64,000 bases of DNA from JABDMH01 sp965223165 (GTDB lineage: Bacteria > Bacteroidota > Bacteroidia > Chitinophagales > Saprospiraceae): NCBI GenBank assembly GCA_965223165.1, contig CBDCVQ010000011.1:248001-312000 (forward strand), read 5' to 3'. How positions within the stretch are numbered: position 1 is the stretch's first letter; every line of letters begins with the position of its first letter. The notes below the pieces were generated by a model. It was not told where the DNA came from and made no database searches. It was given only the letters and a program-made list of their open reading frames with translations. The translations under genes and the position numbers were made by a program. Below, one piece after another: positions 1 through 8,927 of the stretch.

Positions 1-686
1 CCTGAACCACTGCTTATTCCTTCGAGGCGGCTGGCATCGGGATCACCATCCGGATCACCCTGGTTGCCTGGCTTGTCTGTTTTGCCCTTGCCCCCGCCAA
101 ACGAGTCACCAAACTGCTTCTTTGCCTTCTCGTATTCGGCCTTTTTCTTGGCTTCTTCCTCCGCTTTTTTCTTGGCTGCTGCCTCGGCCTCGGCTATTCT
201 TTTAGCTTCTGCTTCAGCCTCCGCTCGCTTTCGGTCCTCTTCTATCTTCCGCTGTCGCTCCAGCTCTTCTTGTTGTTTTCTAGCCTCCTCTTCCTTCTTC
301 TTTTTCTCGATGGCCACCAGATCGGGCTCATCCTTAGTCACTACTTCCTCGGGGATATCCGGAGATTGCTCGGCCACCTCTTCGGGAGGGCTGACTTCTT
401 CGACGGGCTCTTCGACCACCTCTTCAGGTTGGTCCTTTACTTCCTCGGGCGCCTCTTCAGATGGGGGCTCTGGTTCCACCACTTCCTCTTGCTGGGTATC
501 TGGTCGGTCATCGCCGCTGCCCATATCCGGGGCGCCAAAGCTCACCAACACGCCCTGCTGGCCTGGAGGAGGCACTTCGAAGTGCAGAAATGGCAAGATC
601 GCCAGCAGCAATAGGACAGCGTGCACGGCGAAGCTAGTGATCCACCCTTTGCGCCGGTCTTGACTATTTGCTCTGGTTTCTTCCAT
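1..686 (-). CDS. TonB-like energy transducer (partial, C-terminus beyond window)
   Basis: The start is ATG at 686 and the frame stays open to the left edge. The visible product begins with a basic cytoplasmic tip (RRKG, residues 11-14) and one membrane segment, about 15-35. That segment carries the Ser18-x3-His22 spacing typical of TonB anchors that contact ExbB. A long Pro/Glu/Val-rich periplasmic spacer (about 40-105) follows, then a Lys/Glu/Ala-rich, probably helical stretch (about 110-185) and the start of a Gly/Asp-rich linker. The C-terminal TonB fold lies outside the window and is not seen. It is third in a same-strand run after exbB and exbD (62 bp from exbD), which supports a role in passing proton-motive force to outer-membrane receptors. 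TolA-like use is possible because the spacer is TolA-like in composition. Confidence 0.8.
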   Translation of the reverse strand, partial: MEETRANSQDRRKGWITSFAVHAVLLLLAILPFLHFEVPPPGQQGVLVSFGAPDMGSGDDRPDTQQEEVVEPEPPSEEAPEEVKDQPEEVVEEPVEEVSPPEEVAEQSPDIPEEVVTKDEPDLVAIEKKKKEEEARKQQEELERQRKIEEDRKRAEAEAEAKRIAEAEAAAKKKAEEEAKKKAEYEKAKKQFGDSFGGGKGKTDKPGNQGDPDGDPDASRLEGISSGS

Positions 687-748
687 GGCTCCTACTTTGA
701 CTTAAGAACGATTGGTCCGGATGGGCGAGGCATAATAAATCGTTAAAA

Positions 749-1156
749 CTAGGATCGGGTCGGCTCGGTGGCCAAAATGGCCTGGATCTTCAAGCGATTG
801 GCCATGTCCATGATCTGTACCACATATTCGATCGGTGTGCCTCGCTCAGAGACGATACTGACCGTGGTCTTGTCTCGACTCCCTGAGTTTCGGATGTAGC
901 CGCGCAGACTCTTTTCTACATTCTGCACGCTCATACGCTTGCCATTGTAGTAGAATCGACCCTCCTTTTCGATCGAAACAGCCACGGACTGTGGTGCCAC
1001 CGTCTTCGCCGTCGAACTGGGCAGCTTGAGATTTAGTGCATTGGGGCTAACCAGGGTCGAGGTCAGCATAAAAAATATGAGGAGCAGAAAGATGATGTCC
1101 GTCAGGGACGACATGCTAAACTCTGCGCTGATCTTATTTCTCTTTTTGAGGGCCAT
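749..1156 (-). CDS. ExbD/TolR family biopolymer transport protein
   Basis: This 135-residue protein has a short basic cytoplasmic N-terminus and one membrane helix at about 16-36, starting SSLTDIIFLLLIFF. Asp20 sits where the proton-carrying aspartate of ExbD/TolR is found. The rest forms the small periplasmic domain; it ends with the VVQIMDMANRLKIQAILAT block usual for this family. It should assemble with ExbB in the inner membrane and energise TonB or TolA. Its start lies 27 bp after the exbB stop and its stop 62 bp before the tonB-like gene, so the three are probably co-transcribed. ExbD and TolR cannot be told apart from sequence alone; the TonB-like partner favours ExbD. Confidence 0.9.
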   Translation of the reverse strand: MALKKRNKISAEFSMSSLTDIIFLLLIFFMLTSTLVSPNALNLKLPSSTAKTVAPQSVAVSIEKEGRFYYNGKRMSVQNVEKSLRGYIRNSGSRDKTTVSIVSERGTPIEYVVQIMDMANRLKIQAILATEPTRS

Positions 1157-1183
1157 CGTATACTACATTCTTTTGGAGACAGC

Positions 1184-1870
1184 TTAGGCTGCCGGTTCTT
1201 GCAATAGATCCATAAACTCTACCGTTGTCCGTTCCATCTTGTAGACCACCTTCTCGACATTCGCCACCAGGAGGTTGTAGCCGATGAAGGCAATGATCCC
1301 AACAAACAACCCAAAGGCCGTAGTGATGAGGGCCTGATAAATACCATCAGCAAGAACATCAGCGGTCACATCTTGCTCCGTGGCCATGCGATAAAAAGCG
1401 ATAATCATCCCTGTCACCGTGCCGAAGAAGCCGATCATGGGTGCCGCCCCCGCTATACTGGCTAGCGTAGAAAGATTCTTCTCCAGTTTGAAGAGTTCGA
1501 GATTACCCACATTCTCAATCGCTGCATCGATGTCCCGCAGCGGCTTGCCGATGCGCTGCAATCCCTTCTCAATCATTCTTGAGGCGGGAGAGTCGGTGTT
1601 GTTGCACAAGGCCTTGGCCGAGTGGATATTACCGGCTTGGACGCTCGCCCGAATGTTGTTCATAAAGTTCTGATCAACCTTTCCAGCTCGCTTGATCGTC
1701 AGCCATCGCTCGATGAAAATGTATACCCCAATCACCGACAGAAGGATCAACACAGCCACGATGATCATACCGATGGGTCCTGTCTTGTAGATCACATCCA
1801 GAAAGCTCTGCGACTGCATCTCAGGCTCTAGATCGGTGGTCACCTGTAGCAAAAGCATATTCAGAAGCAT
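1184..1870 (-). CDS. ExbB/TolQ/MotA family proton channel protein
   Basis: 228 residues with three membrane segments (about 31-53, 140-160 and 180-203). The conserved block running through GAAPMIGFFGTVTGMI is diagnostic of the MotA/TolQ/ExbB channel family. The N-terminus carries a short hydrophobic tip and then the periplasmic lead TTDLEPEMQSQSF, a layout common in Bacteroidota ExbB. It should form the pentameric channel around the ExbD helices and supply force to the TonB-like protein encoded downstream. It is the first gene of the exbB-exbD-tonB-like run. The AT-rich stretch before it (1871-2216) is the likely promoter region. Confidence 0.92.
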   Translation of the reverse strand: MLLNMLLLQVTTDLEPEMQSQSFLDVIYKTGPIGMIIVAVLILLSVIGVYIFIERWLTIKRAGKVDQNFMNNIRASVQAGNIHSAKALCNNTDSPASRMIEKGLQRIGKPLRDIDAAIENVGNLELFKLEKNLSTLASIAGAAPMIGFFGTVTGMIIAFYRMATEQDVTADVLADGIYQALITTAFGLFVGIIAFIGYNLLVANVEKVVYKMERTTVEFMDLLQEPAA

Positions 1871-2216
1871 GTACTACTCAATTTTGATACATTAAGAAAA
1901 ATCATAATAGATAAACAGCAATATTCTTGCCAAATATATATTACTTATATCTATTATATAAAGAGAAGGTAGGTTTTTAATCCATTCGAGGACTGAAATC
2001 TGATCTACTAATGATTTTCCGCTTGTTTTTATTATATATTTCTCGCTAAGTTTTTTGAGCACCCTGTGAGTGGCAGGGCGATATCCGCCTGATGCCCCAA
2101 TGATTTGACTTGCAGTCAAATTTCTTCCAGCGCCTCAGGTCAGTTCGTGCACTACAGATGCTTCTTCTTCAATAATTTTTAACTTCGAGTCAACAACTGC
2201 GAGGAAATACAAGCTC
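1871..2216. other. AT-rich intergenic region with a possible winged-helix fragment
   Basis: This 346-bp gap separates the divergent exbB and fadN-like genes and should hold both promoters. Its left two-thirds is strikingly AT-rich compared with the flanks. On the minus strand, 2119-1892 encodes 75 residues from a TTG codon. The part starting TASQIIGASGGYRPATHRVL and continuing to LEWIKNL resembles the C-terminal helix-turn-helix of Crp/Fnr-type or other winged-helix regulators. There is an in-frame stop just upstream and no sensor domain. I read it as a degraded fragment or chance; it is too short to call a gene. Confidence 0.3.
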
Positions 2217-4604
2217 ATGAGGCACATCAAGAAAGTCGCTGTTCTCGGATCCGGAATCATGGGGTCCGGCATTGCCTGTCATCTGGCCAACGTTGGCATG
2301 GATGTCCTACTCCTAGACATTGTGCCTTTTGACCTTACCGAAGAGGAAAAGGACGATGCCAAGGCCCGAAATCGGCTGGTGGAAGCCAATCTGAAGAAGG
2401 CGGTAGGTGCCAAACCTGCGCCACTCTACAAGAAGGGCTTTGCCTCCCGCATACGTACCGGCAACCTGGAGGATCACCTTGATCAGATCGGCGATTGCGA
2501 TTGGACCATTGAGGTAGTCATCGAACGTCTTGACATCAAGCAGCAGATTTTGGAACGGGTAGATGCCTTGCGCAAACCTGGCTCGCTCGTCAGTTCAAAT
2601 ACCTCGGGTATCCCCATCCACCTGATGGCCCAAGGGCGCAGTGACGATTTTCGAGCGCACTTCTGCGGTACTCATTTCTTCAATCCCCCCCGATACCTCC
2701 AACTCTTAGAGATTATTCCCACCCAAGACACCGATCCGGCCGTCCTGGACTTTCTCATGCACTTTGGCGATGTCTATCTCGGCAAATCAACCGTGCGGTG
2801 CAAGGACACCCCTGGCTTCATTGGCAATCGCATCGGCGTCTATGCGCTCAGCCGCCTGTATCAACTGACAGACGAACTGGGACTCACCATTCAGGAAGTG
2901 GACAAACTGACGGGACCGGCCATCGCACGGCCAAAGACAGGTACTTTCCGCCTTGGCGACTTAGTAGGGCACGACACCTCAGAAAAGGTAACCAAAGGGC
3001 TGATCTCCCACTGTCCCGATGATGATCAGATTCAAGCCCTTACTTCTCCCAAGTTTGTCGATTTTCTATTGGACAACAAGTTCTACGGCAATAAGTCCGG
3101 ACAGGGCTTTTACAAGGCCACCAAAGAAAAAGACGAACGGGGCAAGCGCATCATCCTGGGACTGAATTTAGAGACGTTGGAGTACGAGCTTCCCACCAAG
3201 AGTAAGCTGCAAAGTCTCGCTCTGTCTAAACAGATGGACGATCCCAAACGGCGTATTCGAGCCCTATTTGCGCATGAGGACGCCGGTGGACAATTGATCA
3301 GGCGATCTCTGAGTAGTCTCTTTGCCTATGTGTCCAAACGATGGGGTGAGATATCGGACGACATCCACAGCATGGATACGGCCATGCGTGCCGGCTATGC
3401 TTGGTCGTACGGACCCTTCGAGTATTGGGACATCATTGGCGTCAAAGAGGGCGCCGATGCCGCAGTGGAGGGAGGTGATGCAGTGGCCCCGTGGATTTCG
3501 GAAATGCTCGCCGCCGGCCACGACTGTTTTTACAAGGTGGAAGCCGGACGCCGACTGTACTACGATCCCGAGAGCAAGGGCTATCTCCCGGTGCCTGGCG
3601 CGGAGGTCAAAATTCACCTGGACAACTATCGCACGAACGAGCCGGTCTACCAGAACGACGAAGTGATCCTACACGATCTGGGAGACGCCGTACTCTGCCT
3701 CGAGTTCAGGAGCAAGATGAATGCCATCGGCGAGGGCATTCTGACAGGCATCAATGAATCGATCGCAATCGCAGAATCCGGCGACTGGCAGGGGCTGGTC
3801 ATCGGAAACAACGCTAAGAACTTCACCGTCGGTGCCAACCTGATGATGATCGGTATGATGGCCTTCCAGCAGGATTTTGACCAGCTAAATATGGCCGTCA
3901 AGCTGTTTCAAGATACCACGATGCGCTGCCGCTATTCAAACATCCCGGTGGTCGCTGCCACGCAGGGTTACGTTTTTGGTGGTGGCTGCGAGACGATCAT
4001 GCACTGCGACAGCGCTCAGTGTGCCGCCGAATCCTACATCGGCCTGGTCGAGGTCGGCGTGGGCCTCATCCCGGGCGGCGGTGGTACGAAGGAATTTGCC
4101 GTACGGGCCTCCGATTCCTTCTTTGAAGGAGATGTACAAATACCTACCCTCATTGAAAGATTTAAGACCATCGCTTTGGCTAGTGTAGCCACTTCTGCCC
4201 ATGAGGCCTATGACCTGGGATACTTGACACCCAAGGACGCAGTGGTGGTCAATACGTCGCGAGCTATTTCGGAGGCCAAGGCCAAAGTACTGGAACTGGC
4301 TAAAAACTACGTCGCCCCTACCCGGCGCAAGGATGTGTGGGTGCTTGGCCGGGGCGGCTTGGGCGCCTTGCACGCTGCGGCCAGCGCGCTGCAGTTGGGG
4401 CACTATGCCAGCGAGCATGATATTCTGATTGCAAATAAGGTCGCGACCGTGCTCTGTGGCGGCGACTTGACCAGCCCGCAGCACGTATCAGAGCAGTACC
4501 TGCTGGACATCGAAAGAGAAGCTTTCCTCAGTCTCTGTGGTGAACAAAAGACCATGGAGCGTATTCAACATATGTTAGAGACCAATAAGCCACTTCGCAA
4601 TTAG
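2217..4604 (+). CDS. fadN: 3-hydroxyacyl-CoA dehydrogenase/enoyl-CoA hydratase, FadN-like
   Basis: A 795-residue two-domain beta-oxidation enzyme. The N-terminal half opens with the Rossmann nucleotide-binding motif GSGIMGSGIACHLANVG (about 11-27). It contains the HCGTHFFNPPRYLQLLEI-type active-site region of hydroxyacyl-CoA dehydrogenases and later a second dehydrogenase C-terminal-like segment (AMRAGYAWSYGPFEYWD). The C-terminal part (about 485-700) is a crotonase fold with GGGCE oxyanion-hole glycines and the EVGVGLIPGGGG segment carrying a catalytic-type Glu. The order dehydrogenase then hydratase, and the length near 790, match the FadN type rather than E. coli FadB. GAGG in the leader at 2200-2203 could serve as ribosome site. 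The thiolase starts 25 bp downstream. Together they hydrate, oxidise and thiolytically cleave fatty acyl-CoA in the cytoplasm. Confidence 0.93.
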   Translation: MRHIKKVAVLGSGIMGSGIACHLANVGMDVLLLDIVPFDLTEEEKDDAKARNRLVEANLKKAVGAKPAPLYKKGFASRIRTGNLEDHLDQIGDCDWTIEVVIERLDIKQQILERVDALRKPGSLVSSNTSGIPIHLMAQGRSDDFRAHFCGTHFFNPPRYLQLLEIIPTQDTDPAVLDFLMHFGDVYLGKSTVRCKDTPGFIGNRIGVYALSRLYQLTDELGLTIQEVDKLTGPAIARPKTGTFRLGDLVGHDTSEKVTKGLISHCPDDDQIQALTSPKFVDFLLDNKFYGNKSGQGFYKATKEKDERGKRIILGLNLETLEYELPTKSKLQSLALSKQMDDPKRRIRALFAHEDAGGQLIRRSLSSLFAYVSKRWGEISDDIHSMDTAMRAGYAWSYGPFEYWDIIGVKEGADAAVEGGDAVAPWISEMLAAGHDCFYKVEAGRRLYYDPESKGYLPVPGAEVKIHLDNYRTNEPVYQNDEVILHDLGDAVLCLEFRSKMNAIGEGILTGINESIAIAESGDWQGLVIGNNAKNFTVGANLMMIGMMAFQQDFDQLNMAVKLFQDTTMRCRYSNIPVVAATQGYVFGGGCETIMHCDSAQCAAESYIGLVEVGVGLIPGGGGTKEFAVRASDSFFEGDVQIPTLIERFKTIALASVATSAHEAYDLGYLTPKDAVVVNTSRAISEAKAKVLELAKNYVAPTRRKDVWVLGRGGLGALHAAASALQLGHYASEHDILIANKVATVLCGGDLTSPQHVSEQYLLDIEREAFLSLCGEQKTMERIQHMLETNKPLRN

Positions 4605-4629
4605 CGATCACCAAAAAAGGAAATTCACA

Positions 4630-5802
4630 ATGGATGCATACATTGTCAAAGCATATCGATCGGCAGTAGGCAAGGCCAAAAGGGGCGGCTTCAGATTCTA
4701 TCGATCAGACGACCTGGCCGTCGACGTCATCGAACACTTGCTGGCCGACACGCCTCAATTGGAGGCTTCACAGGTAGATGATGTGATCGTAGGCTGCGCA
4801 AATCCGGAGGGTGAACAAGGACTACAGATCGGCCGCATGATCAGTGTCCGCGCACTGGGTAAGACGGTACCCGGGATGACCGTCAACCGGTACTGTGCAT
4901 CCGGCCTGGAAACCATCTCTATTGCCGTGGCCAAGATCAAGGCAGGCATGGGACAATGCTACATTGCTGGGGGTACTGAGAGTATGAGCTTAATCCCCAT
5001 GACCGGATACAAGCTCGCTCCCAACTACACGGTGGCCAAGGATACCCCGACCTATCTGGCGAGCATGGGACTGACCGCCGAAGCCGTGGCCCGAAAATAT
5101 GCGATCAGCAGAGCGGATCAGGATGCCTTTGCCTATCAATCGCACATGAAAGCCGCCGCCGCCATCGATGATGGTAAATTTGTAGATGAGATCGTACCTA
5201 TCGAGGTCAAAGAAGTGTATGTCGAGGATGACGAGCGCAAGGAAAGACAATGGACGGTCTCCATGGACGAAGGCGTCCGACGGTCCACAACCCCCGAAGC
5301 CCTGGCCAAACTCCGCCCCGTCTTTGCCAACAAAGGCACGGTGACGGCCGGCAATTCTTCGCAGACCTCGGATGGTGCTGCCTTTGTGCTGGTGATGAGC
5401 GAAGCCCTCATGAACAGCCTGGGCTTGCAACCCATCGCACGTCTGGCAGCCTGCAGCGTAGCGGGCGTGGATCCGCTCTACATGGGCATTGGCCCCTGTG
5501 CAGCGATACCCAAGGCACTGGCACAGGCCGGAAAAAAACTGGAGGACATCGATTTGATTGAGCTCAATGAAGCCTTTGCCGCCCAATCCTTGGCTGTGAT
5601 CCGGGAGGCCTCCCTAAATCCTGAAATCGTCAATGTCAATGGGGGAGCCATCGCTCTCGGCCATCCCCTCGGCTGCACCGGGGCTAAACTTTCTACCCAA
5701 CTCTTCAACGAGATGCGGCGGCGCGGTCAAACCTACGGCATGGTCACCGCGTGTGTAGGTGGAGGCCAAGGCATCGCGGGCATTTACGAGTTGCTCAACT
5801 GA
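4630..5802 (+). CDS. fadA: Acetyl-CoA C-acyltransferase (thiolase), FadA-like
   Basis: 390 residues, the normal thiolase length. The nucleophile is Cys89 in NRYCASGLETI. The two C-terminal catalytic motifs are also present: GHPLGCTGAK with His345, and CVGGGQG with Cys375. The NEAFAAQ motif lies between them. The enzyme cleaves 3-ketoacyl-CoA with CoA to acetyl-CoA and a shortened acyl-CoA. It follows the FadN-like gene by 25 bp with an AAAAAGGAAA ribosome-site-like leader, so the pair is an operon equivalent to fadN-fadA. No acyl-CoA dehydrogenase or ligase is seen nearby, so the first steps must be encoded elsewhere. Confidence 0.94.
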   Translation: MDAYIVKAYRSAVGKAKRGGFRFYRSDDLAVDVIEHLLADTPQLEASQVDDVIVGCANPEGEQGLQIGRMISVRALGKTVPGMTVNRYCASGLETISIAVAKIKAGMGQCYIAGGTESMSLIPMTGYKLAPNYTVAKDTPTYLASMGLTAEAVARKYAISRADQDAFAYQSHMKAAAAIDDGKFVDEIVPIEVKEVYVEDDERKERQWTVSMDEGVRRSTTPEALAKLRPVFANKGTVTAGNSSQTSDGAAFVLVMSEALMNSLGLQPIARLAACSVAGVDPLYMGIGPCAAIPKALAQAGKKLEDIDLIELNEAFAAQSLAVIREASLNPEIVNVNGGAIALGHPLGCTGAKLSTQLFNEMRRRGQTYGMVTACVGGGQGIAGIYELLN

Positions 5803-5849
5803 GCCCACGGATATCGGTCTGTGCAAGGGATGGTTTGAGCAGCCACCCA

Positions 5850-6209
5850 CTATTTCTTACTTGGCTTAGGCTTAAGCGAAAGGGCATATCCGTAGCTCTT
5901 CTGGAAGATCGGCGCGAGCAATGCTAGGTCGTGCAGCAATGCCGACGGGACCAGCACGTATTCCTTCATCACGCGACCATGCTGGACAGAAAGGGTCGTA
6001 TCGTAGTCTGACAGGAATGCCTCCCTCTCCTCCTTCGGCAATCGTAGACTGAGCGTACCGGTCTTGTCCAGGAAGGAGAACATGTGACCGTTGATAGAAG
6101 TGTAGGGCATCGTCTTTCCTTTTCTGGGGAGCCCGTCGATGGAGCCCACTACGGCCGCATAGGCTTGCAGAGTGGATTCGTCAATGCCGGAAGGATCCTT
6201 TTTTGCCAT
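5850..6209 (-). CDS. TfoX N-terminal-like / small conserved protein
   Basis: About 119 residues when started at the ATG at 6209 (MAKKDPSG). A start at 6269 is possible but would overlap the upstream gene and add an unconserved-looking 20 residues. The body (MPYTSINGHMFSFLDKTG, RLPKEEREAF, VMKEYVLVP, then a C-terminal SYGYALSLKPKPSKK) resembles small proteins annotated as TfoX N-terminal-domain or YjbR-like. That fold is tied to TfoX/Sxy competence regulators, but it occurs alone in many non-competent settings, so no function is inferred. It lies 34 bp downstream of an NTF2-like gene on the same strand and converges on the thiolase gene. Confidence 0.6.
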   Translation of the reverse strand: MAKKDPSGIDESTLQAYAAVVGSIDGLPRKGKTMPYTSINGHMFSFLDKTGTLSLRLPKEEREAFLSDYDTTLSVQHGRVMKEYVLVPSALLHDLALLAPIFQKSYGYALSLKPKPSKK

Positions 6210-6243
6210 GATGGAGATGCTCGATGCGTTTTGGGATTCGTGA

Positions 6244-6582
6244 TCACAGGGGAGGCTGTCCCGATCCAAAGCAGGCGTTGCTCGCCATGATCTTGCCGTC
6301 TTGTACCTGGATAAATTCTGCTACGCGGATCACCTTGCCTCCCGTCGTCTCGGTTCCTTCATAGAGGATGGCGCCACGGTCATTCATGAACAGTGACGAA
6401 ATCATTTGGACATCTCGCCATGGCGTACCATTTTCGGATAGGGTCACTAGCTGATCAGCCGGCATCGAGTGCCCACCAAACACGATTTCATCTGCGAGGC
6501 AACTACGCATCGTGGTCCAATCATGATCCTGCCACGAGCGCCAGTATTTCATGATCAAGGCTTCGGTGGTGTTTGAATCCAT
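6244..6582 (-). CDS. NTF2-like / SnoaL-like small protein
   Basis: 112 residues with the layout of a single-domain SnoaL-like (NTF2-fold) protein. An N-terminal helix (ALIMKYWRSWQDHDW) leads into CLADEIVFGG, and the protein ends in a strand-rich region with VAEFIQVQDGKI, where members usually close the conical barrel. Such proteins include isomerases, hydratases and binding proteins, and the substrate cannot be read from sequence. It is upstream of the TfoX-like gene on the same strand with a 34-bp gap, so the two may be co-transcribed. No signal peptide is present, so it is probably cytoplasmic. Confidence 0.65.
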   Translation of the reverse strand: MDSNTTEALIMKYWRSWQDHDWTTMRSCLADEIVFGGHSMPADQLVTLSENGTPWRDVQMISSLFMNDRGAILYEGTETTGGKVIRVAEFIQVQDGKIMASNACFGSGQPPL

Positions 6583-6676
6583 GCTTCAATATTAGGCAAA
6601 TTTGGCCGCAAGGCGCAGTCGGTTTGCCTATCACCGCGCAAAATGGCGACCCAAGGCAGGTAACCCTAAAACTCAC

Positions 6677-7363
6677 CTAGAGCGCAATGTACCAAGTGGT
6701 CCGGATCCAATAGGCTTTTTCCAGGCGCTCGCGGACGAAATTGTCAAACCTGCCCTCCACTCCCAACTCGACCTTGTTGTTGTCGCCGAAGACATACCCG
6801 ACGTAGGGCGTCAACCTGATTACCAGATCATACGAGTCCCCCTGGAAGACATTCAAATATTCGTTTGTGAGCTTGAAATACAACTCCTTGGGATCCAGCA
6901 CCTGCCCTTGCAAGGGCAATTCTACACCCAATCGATACCGCACTCGGATCTTTGTTTGCTCATTGGAGGCAAAAGTCTCGTCGATCATCGCGCGGTGTCC
7001 GACTCGCACAGCATCGTAGGGCTGCACCCAACTGATGAGTTGCATGAATCGGTGATTCTCCGCGCCGTCGCGCAGTCTCAGCAAGTAGCCCGCGCCTGCC
7101 GAAGGGCCCGCACCGGACTGCCGAACCACGACCAGAGATGCATCAGTCAGCAGGTGAGAGAGGCGCCGGTCAATGGCACCCTGCTCGTCGAGCATGCGCA
7201 GTGACTCCCTATCCTCGATCTTGCCATTTATCTTCCAACCCTTGCCGATCTTTTTTGAGAGGTTGATCTGGGGTAGTAGGCCTAGTCGGTGATCCGCCTG
7301 GGCACGGAGGGTGCCGCCCAGGGCCATGAATATCATCGCCAGCCAAATTCTACTTGTCGCCAC
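6677..7363 (-). CDS. DUF2490 family periplasmic/outer-membrane beta protein
   Basis: 228 residues with a signal peptide (MATSRIWLAMIFMALGGTLRA, cleavage near residue 21). The mature part is a series of alternating amphipathic strands: HRLGLLPQINLSKKIGKGW, RVRYRLGVELPL, YVGYVFGDNNKVELGVEGRF and a final aromatic-ended strand TTWYIAL. This is the signature of DUF2490 proteins, predicted small outer-membrane beta-barrels of unknown role in Bacteroidota. It starts directly after the stop of the gene at 7364-7978 with no intervening base, so the two are almost certainly translated from one message. The partner may be an accessory periplasmic protein. Confidence 0.72.
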   Translation of the reverse strand: MATSRIWLAMIFMALGGTLRAQADHRLGLLPQINLSKKIGKGWKINGKIEDRESLRMLDEQGAIDRRLSHLLTDASLVVVRQSGAGPSAGAGYLLRLRDGAENHRFMQLISWVQPYDAVRVGHRAMIDETFASNEQTKIRVRYRLGVELPLQGQVLDPKELYFKLTNEYLNVFQGDSYDLVIRLTPYVGYVFGDNNKVELGVEGRFDNFVRERLEKAYWIRTTWYIAL

Positions 7364-7978
7364 TTAGAAGTCGAGATTATCGGTGTTGCGAGAGAGTATC
7401 AAATTATGTCGGATATACGAGCCTTCTGCATCGAAGAGGTACTCGTATCGATTGATCCGGCTTCCCTGCCGACCGCGGACGATCAATTCATAGTTGGTCT
7501 GCGCTGATGTGGCACCCTCCCCTGCTTTGATCAGGTCTCGCAGCAGGGGCTCTGGCCCAATCCACTGTTCTTGCACTTTGCCAATGCGAAACCGAGCAAA
7601 GGCAGTCTCCAAATGGTTAAGGATGCCCGTCCGTGTCCGGGATGGCAAATCATCCATGTGCCATCGAACCTCCACGTCCTGCAGTCGTCCTGATGTGTCA
7701 AATTCAATGCTATAGCGTCGGCCCTGGTGTCTGACTTTTGCCTCGATGGATAGACTGGAGACATCCTCCTCCCAGTACCATTTCACTTTGCTCTCAAACT
7801 GACAAGCTGCAACAAAATCCTGTGCGGCCACCGGCGCTGACTCCGCTCGAATTCGAAATTCTCGTTCCTGCTTAAATTGAGCATATACGGAAAACCGGGC
7901 CACAAAAAATATAGTCAGGACGGCCAGCCCGCGCCAGAAATAGTGGCTAGAGAATGGCGATATCATACGACAGAACAT
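7364..7978 (-). CDS. Unknown secreted protein paired with DUF2490 gene
   Basis: 204 residues; the family is not recognised. An N-terminal hydrophobic segment (about 12-31, ending VYAQ) looks like a signal peptide. The true start may be the second Met (MISPFSSHYF). The mature region contains KVKWYWEEDVSSLSIEAKV, RYSIEFDTSGRLQDVEVRW and YEYLFDAEGSY, two strand-turn-strand units that recall PepSY-like or other small beta-rich periplasmic domains, but this is only a resemblance. Its stop abuts the start of the DUF2490 gene, suggesting joint function at the outer membrane. Confidence 0.6.
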   Translation of the reverse strand: MFCRMISPFSSHYFWRGLAVLTIFFVARFSVYAQFKQEREFRIRAESAPVAAQDFVAACQFESKVKWYWEEDVSSLSIEAKVRHQGRRYSIEFDTSGRLQDVEVRWHMDDLPSRTRTGILNHLETAFARFRIGKVQEQWIGPEPLLRDLIKAGEGATSAQTNYELIVRGRQGSRINRYEYLFDAEGSYIRHNLILSRNTDNLDF

Positions 7979-8182
7979 GGATCAAAGCTACCTTTTAATC
8001 GGGTCAAATGTTTCAAGCGACAACTACGGACAGCAGCTCTAGCGGAGCTATCTGGCCTGCCATCGAGAAGAACACAAAGTGCCGACCACCAAAGTGATAT
8101 CTGCCGGAACTTCGGGATGGGTCGTCGACGGGCTCCAAAGTGACTGCCCCTCTGTGAACGTGACACGACTGCCGCAAAGCGT

Positions 8183-8899
8183 TTATCCGGCCAGCATAGG
8201 CACTTCCATCACGAGCACACTCGACTGTGTGGTGGCCATGATCTCAAAGGAAGTCAGATCCCAAAGCCCCAGTCCATCGCGCCGATGGAGTTGCTGGTCA
8301 GCGACCACCAGCTCCCCTTCCAGCACAAAGAGGTACACCCCGCTCTGCGCTCCACGCAGACGATACTCCACGGATGTTTCGGGGGTCAGGTGGCCCAAGT
8401 GAAACCAGCTTTTCTGGTGGATCCAAACACCCTCATCTTCCGGATTTGGCGACAGGATCTGCAGCAATTGGTTCTGGGCGCGTGCTTGATCGATCTTAAT
8501 TTGATCGTATCTAGGTGCCACGCCAGCTCGCTGCGGTATGATCCAAATCTGCAGGAATTTGACCGGCTGGTCGGGACTTTTGTTGTACTCACTATGGGCA
8601 ATGCCGGTGCCGGCACTCATCACCTGGATATCCCCATGGCGAATGACGGCCGTGTTGCCCATGCTATCCTTGTGCTCCAGGTCGCCTTCAAGCGGAATGG
8701 AAATGATCTCCATATTCTCGTGGCGATGCATTCCAAATCCACGGCCAGGTGCTACCACGTCGTCATTGAGGACTCGAAGCGCTCCAAAATGCATTCGCTC
8801 CGGATCGTGATAGCTGGCAAAGCTAAAGCTATGATGAGAAGATAGCCATCCATGATTGGCATGACCTCGAGTGCCTGCCAGGTGCAGTACGGACTTCAT
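8183..8899 (-). CDS. Pirin family protein (bicupin)
   Basis: 238 residues, a normal length for bacterial pirins such as YhhW. The N-terminal cupin holds the metal-site segment GFGMHRHENMEIISIPLEG, with two His and a Glu in the expected order, followed by GDIQVMSAGTGIAHSEYN with another His. The C-terminal cupin is more degenerate (SGVYLFVLEGELVVADQQL). Some family members are quercetin 2,3-dioxygenases; others are redox-sensing binding partners, so the substrate is not assigned. Upstream lies an intergenic palindromic repeat. It stands alone with no obvious operon partner. Confidence 0.9.
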   Translation of the reverse strand: MKSVLHLAGTRGHANHGWLSSHHSFSFASYHDPERMHFGALRVLNDDVVAPGRGFGMHRHENMEIISIPLEGDLEHKDSMGNTAVIRHGDIQVMSAGTGIAHSEYNKSPDQPVKFLQIWIIPQRAGVAPRYDQIKIDQARAQNQLLQILSPNPEDEGVWIHQKSWFHLGHLTPETSVEYRLRGAQSGVYLFVLEGELVVADQQLHRRDGLGLWDLTSFEIMATTQSSVLVMEVPMLAG

Positions 8900-8927
8900 T
8901 GTTTTTTTGACTTATAGGTTGAAGAAT

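Noticed and set aside
64..663. A plus-strand open frame of 199 codons, Ser-rich
   Set aside because: It is the shadow of the TonB-like gene on the minus strand; the low-complexity content mirrors that gene's Glu/Pro/Lys runs.
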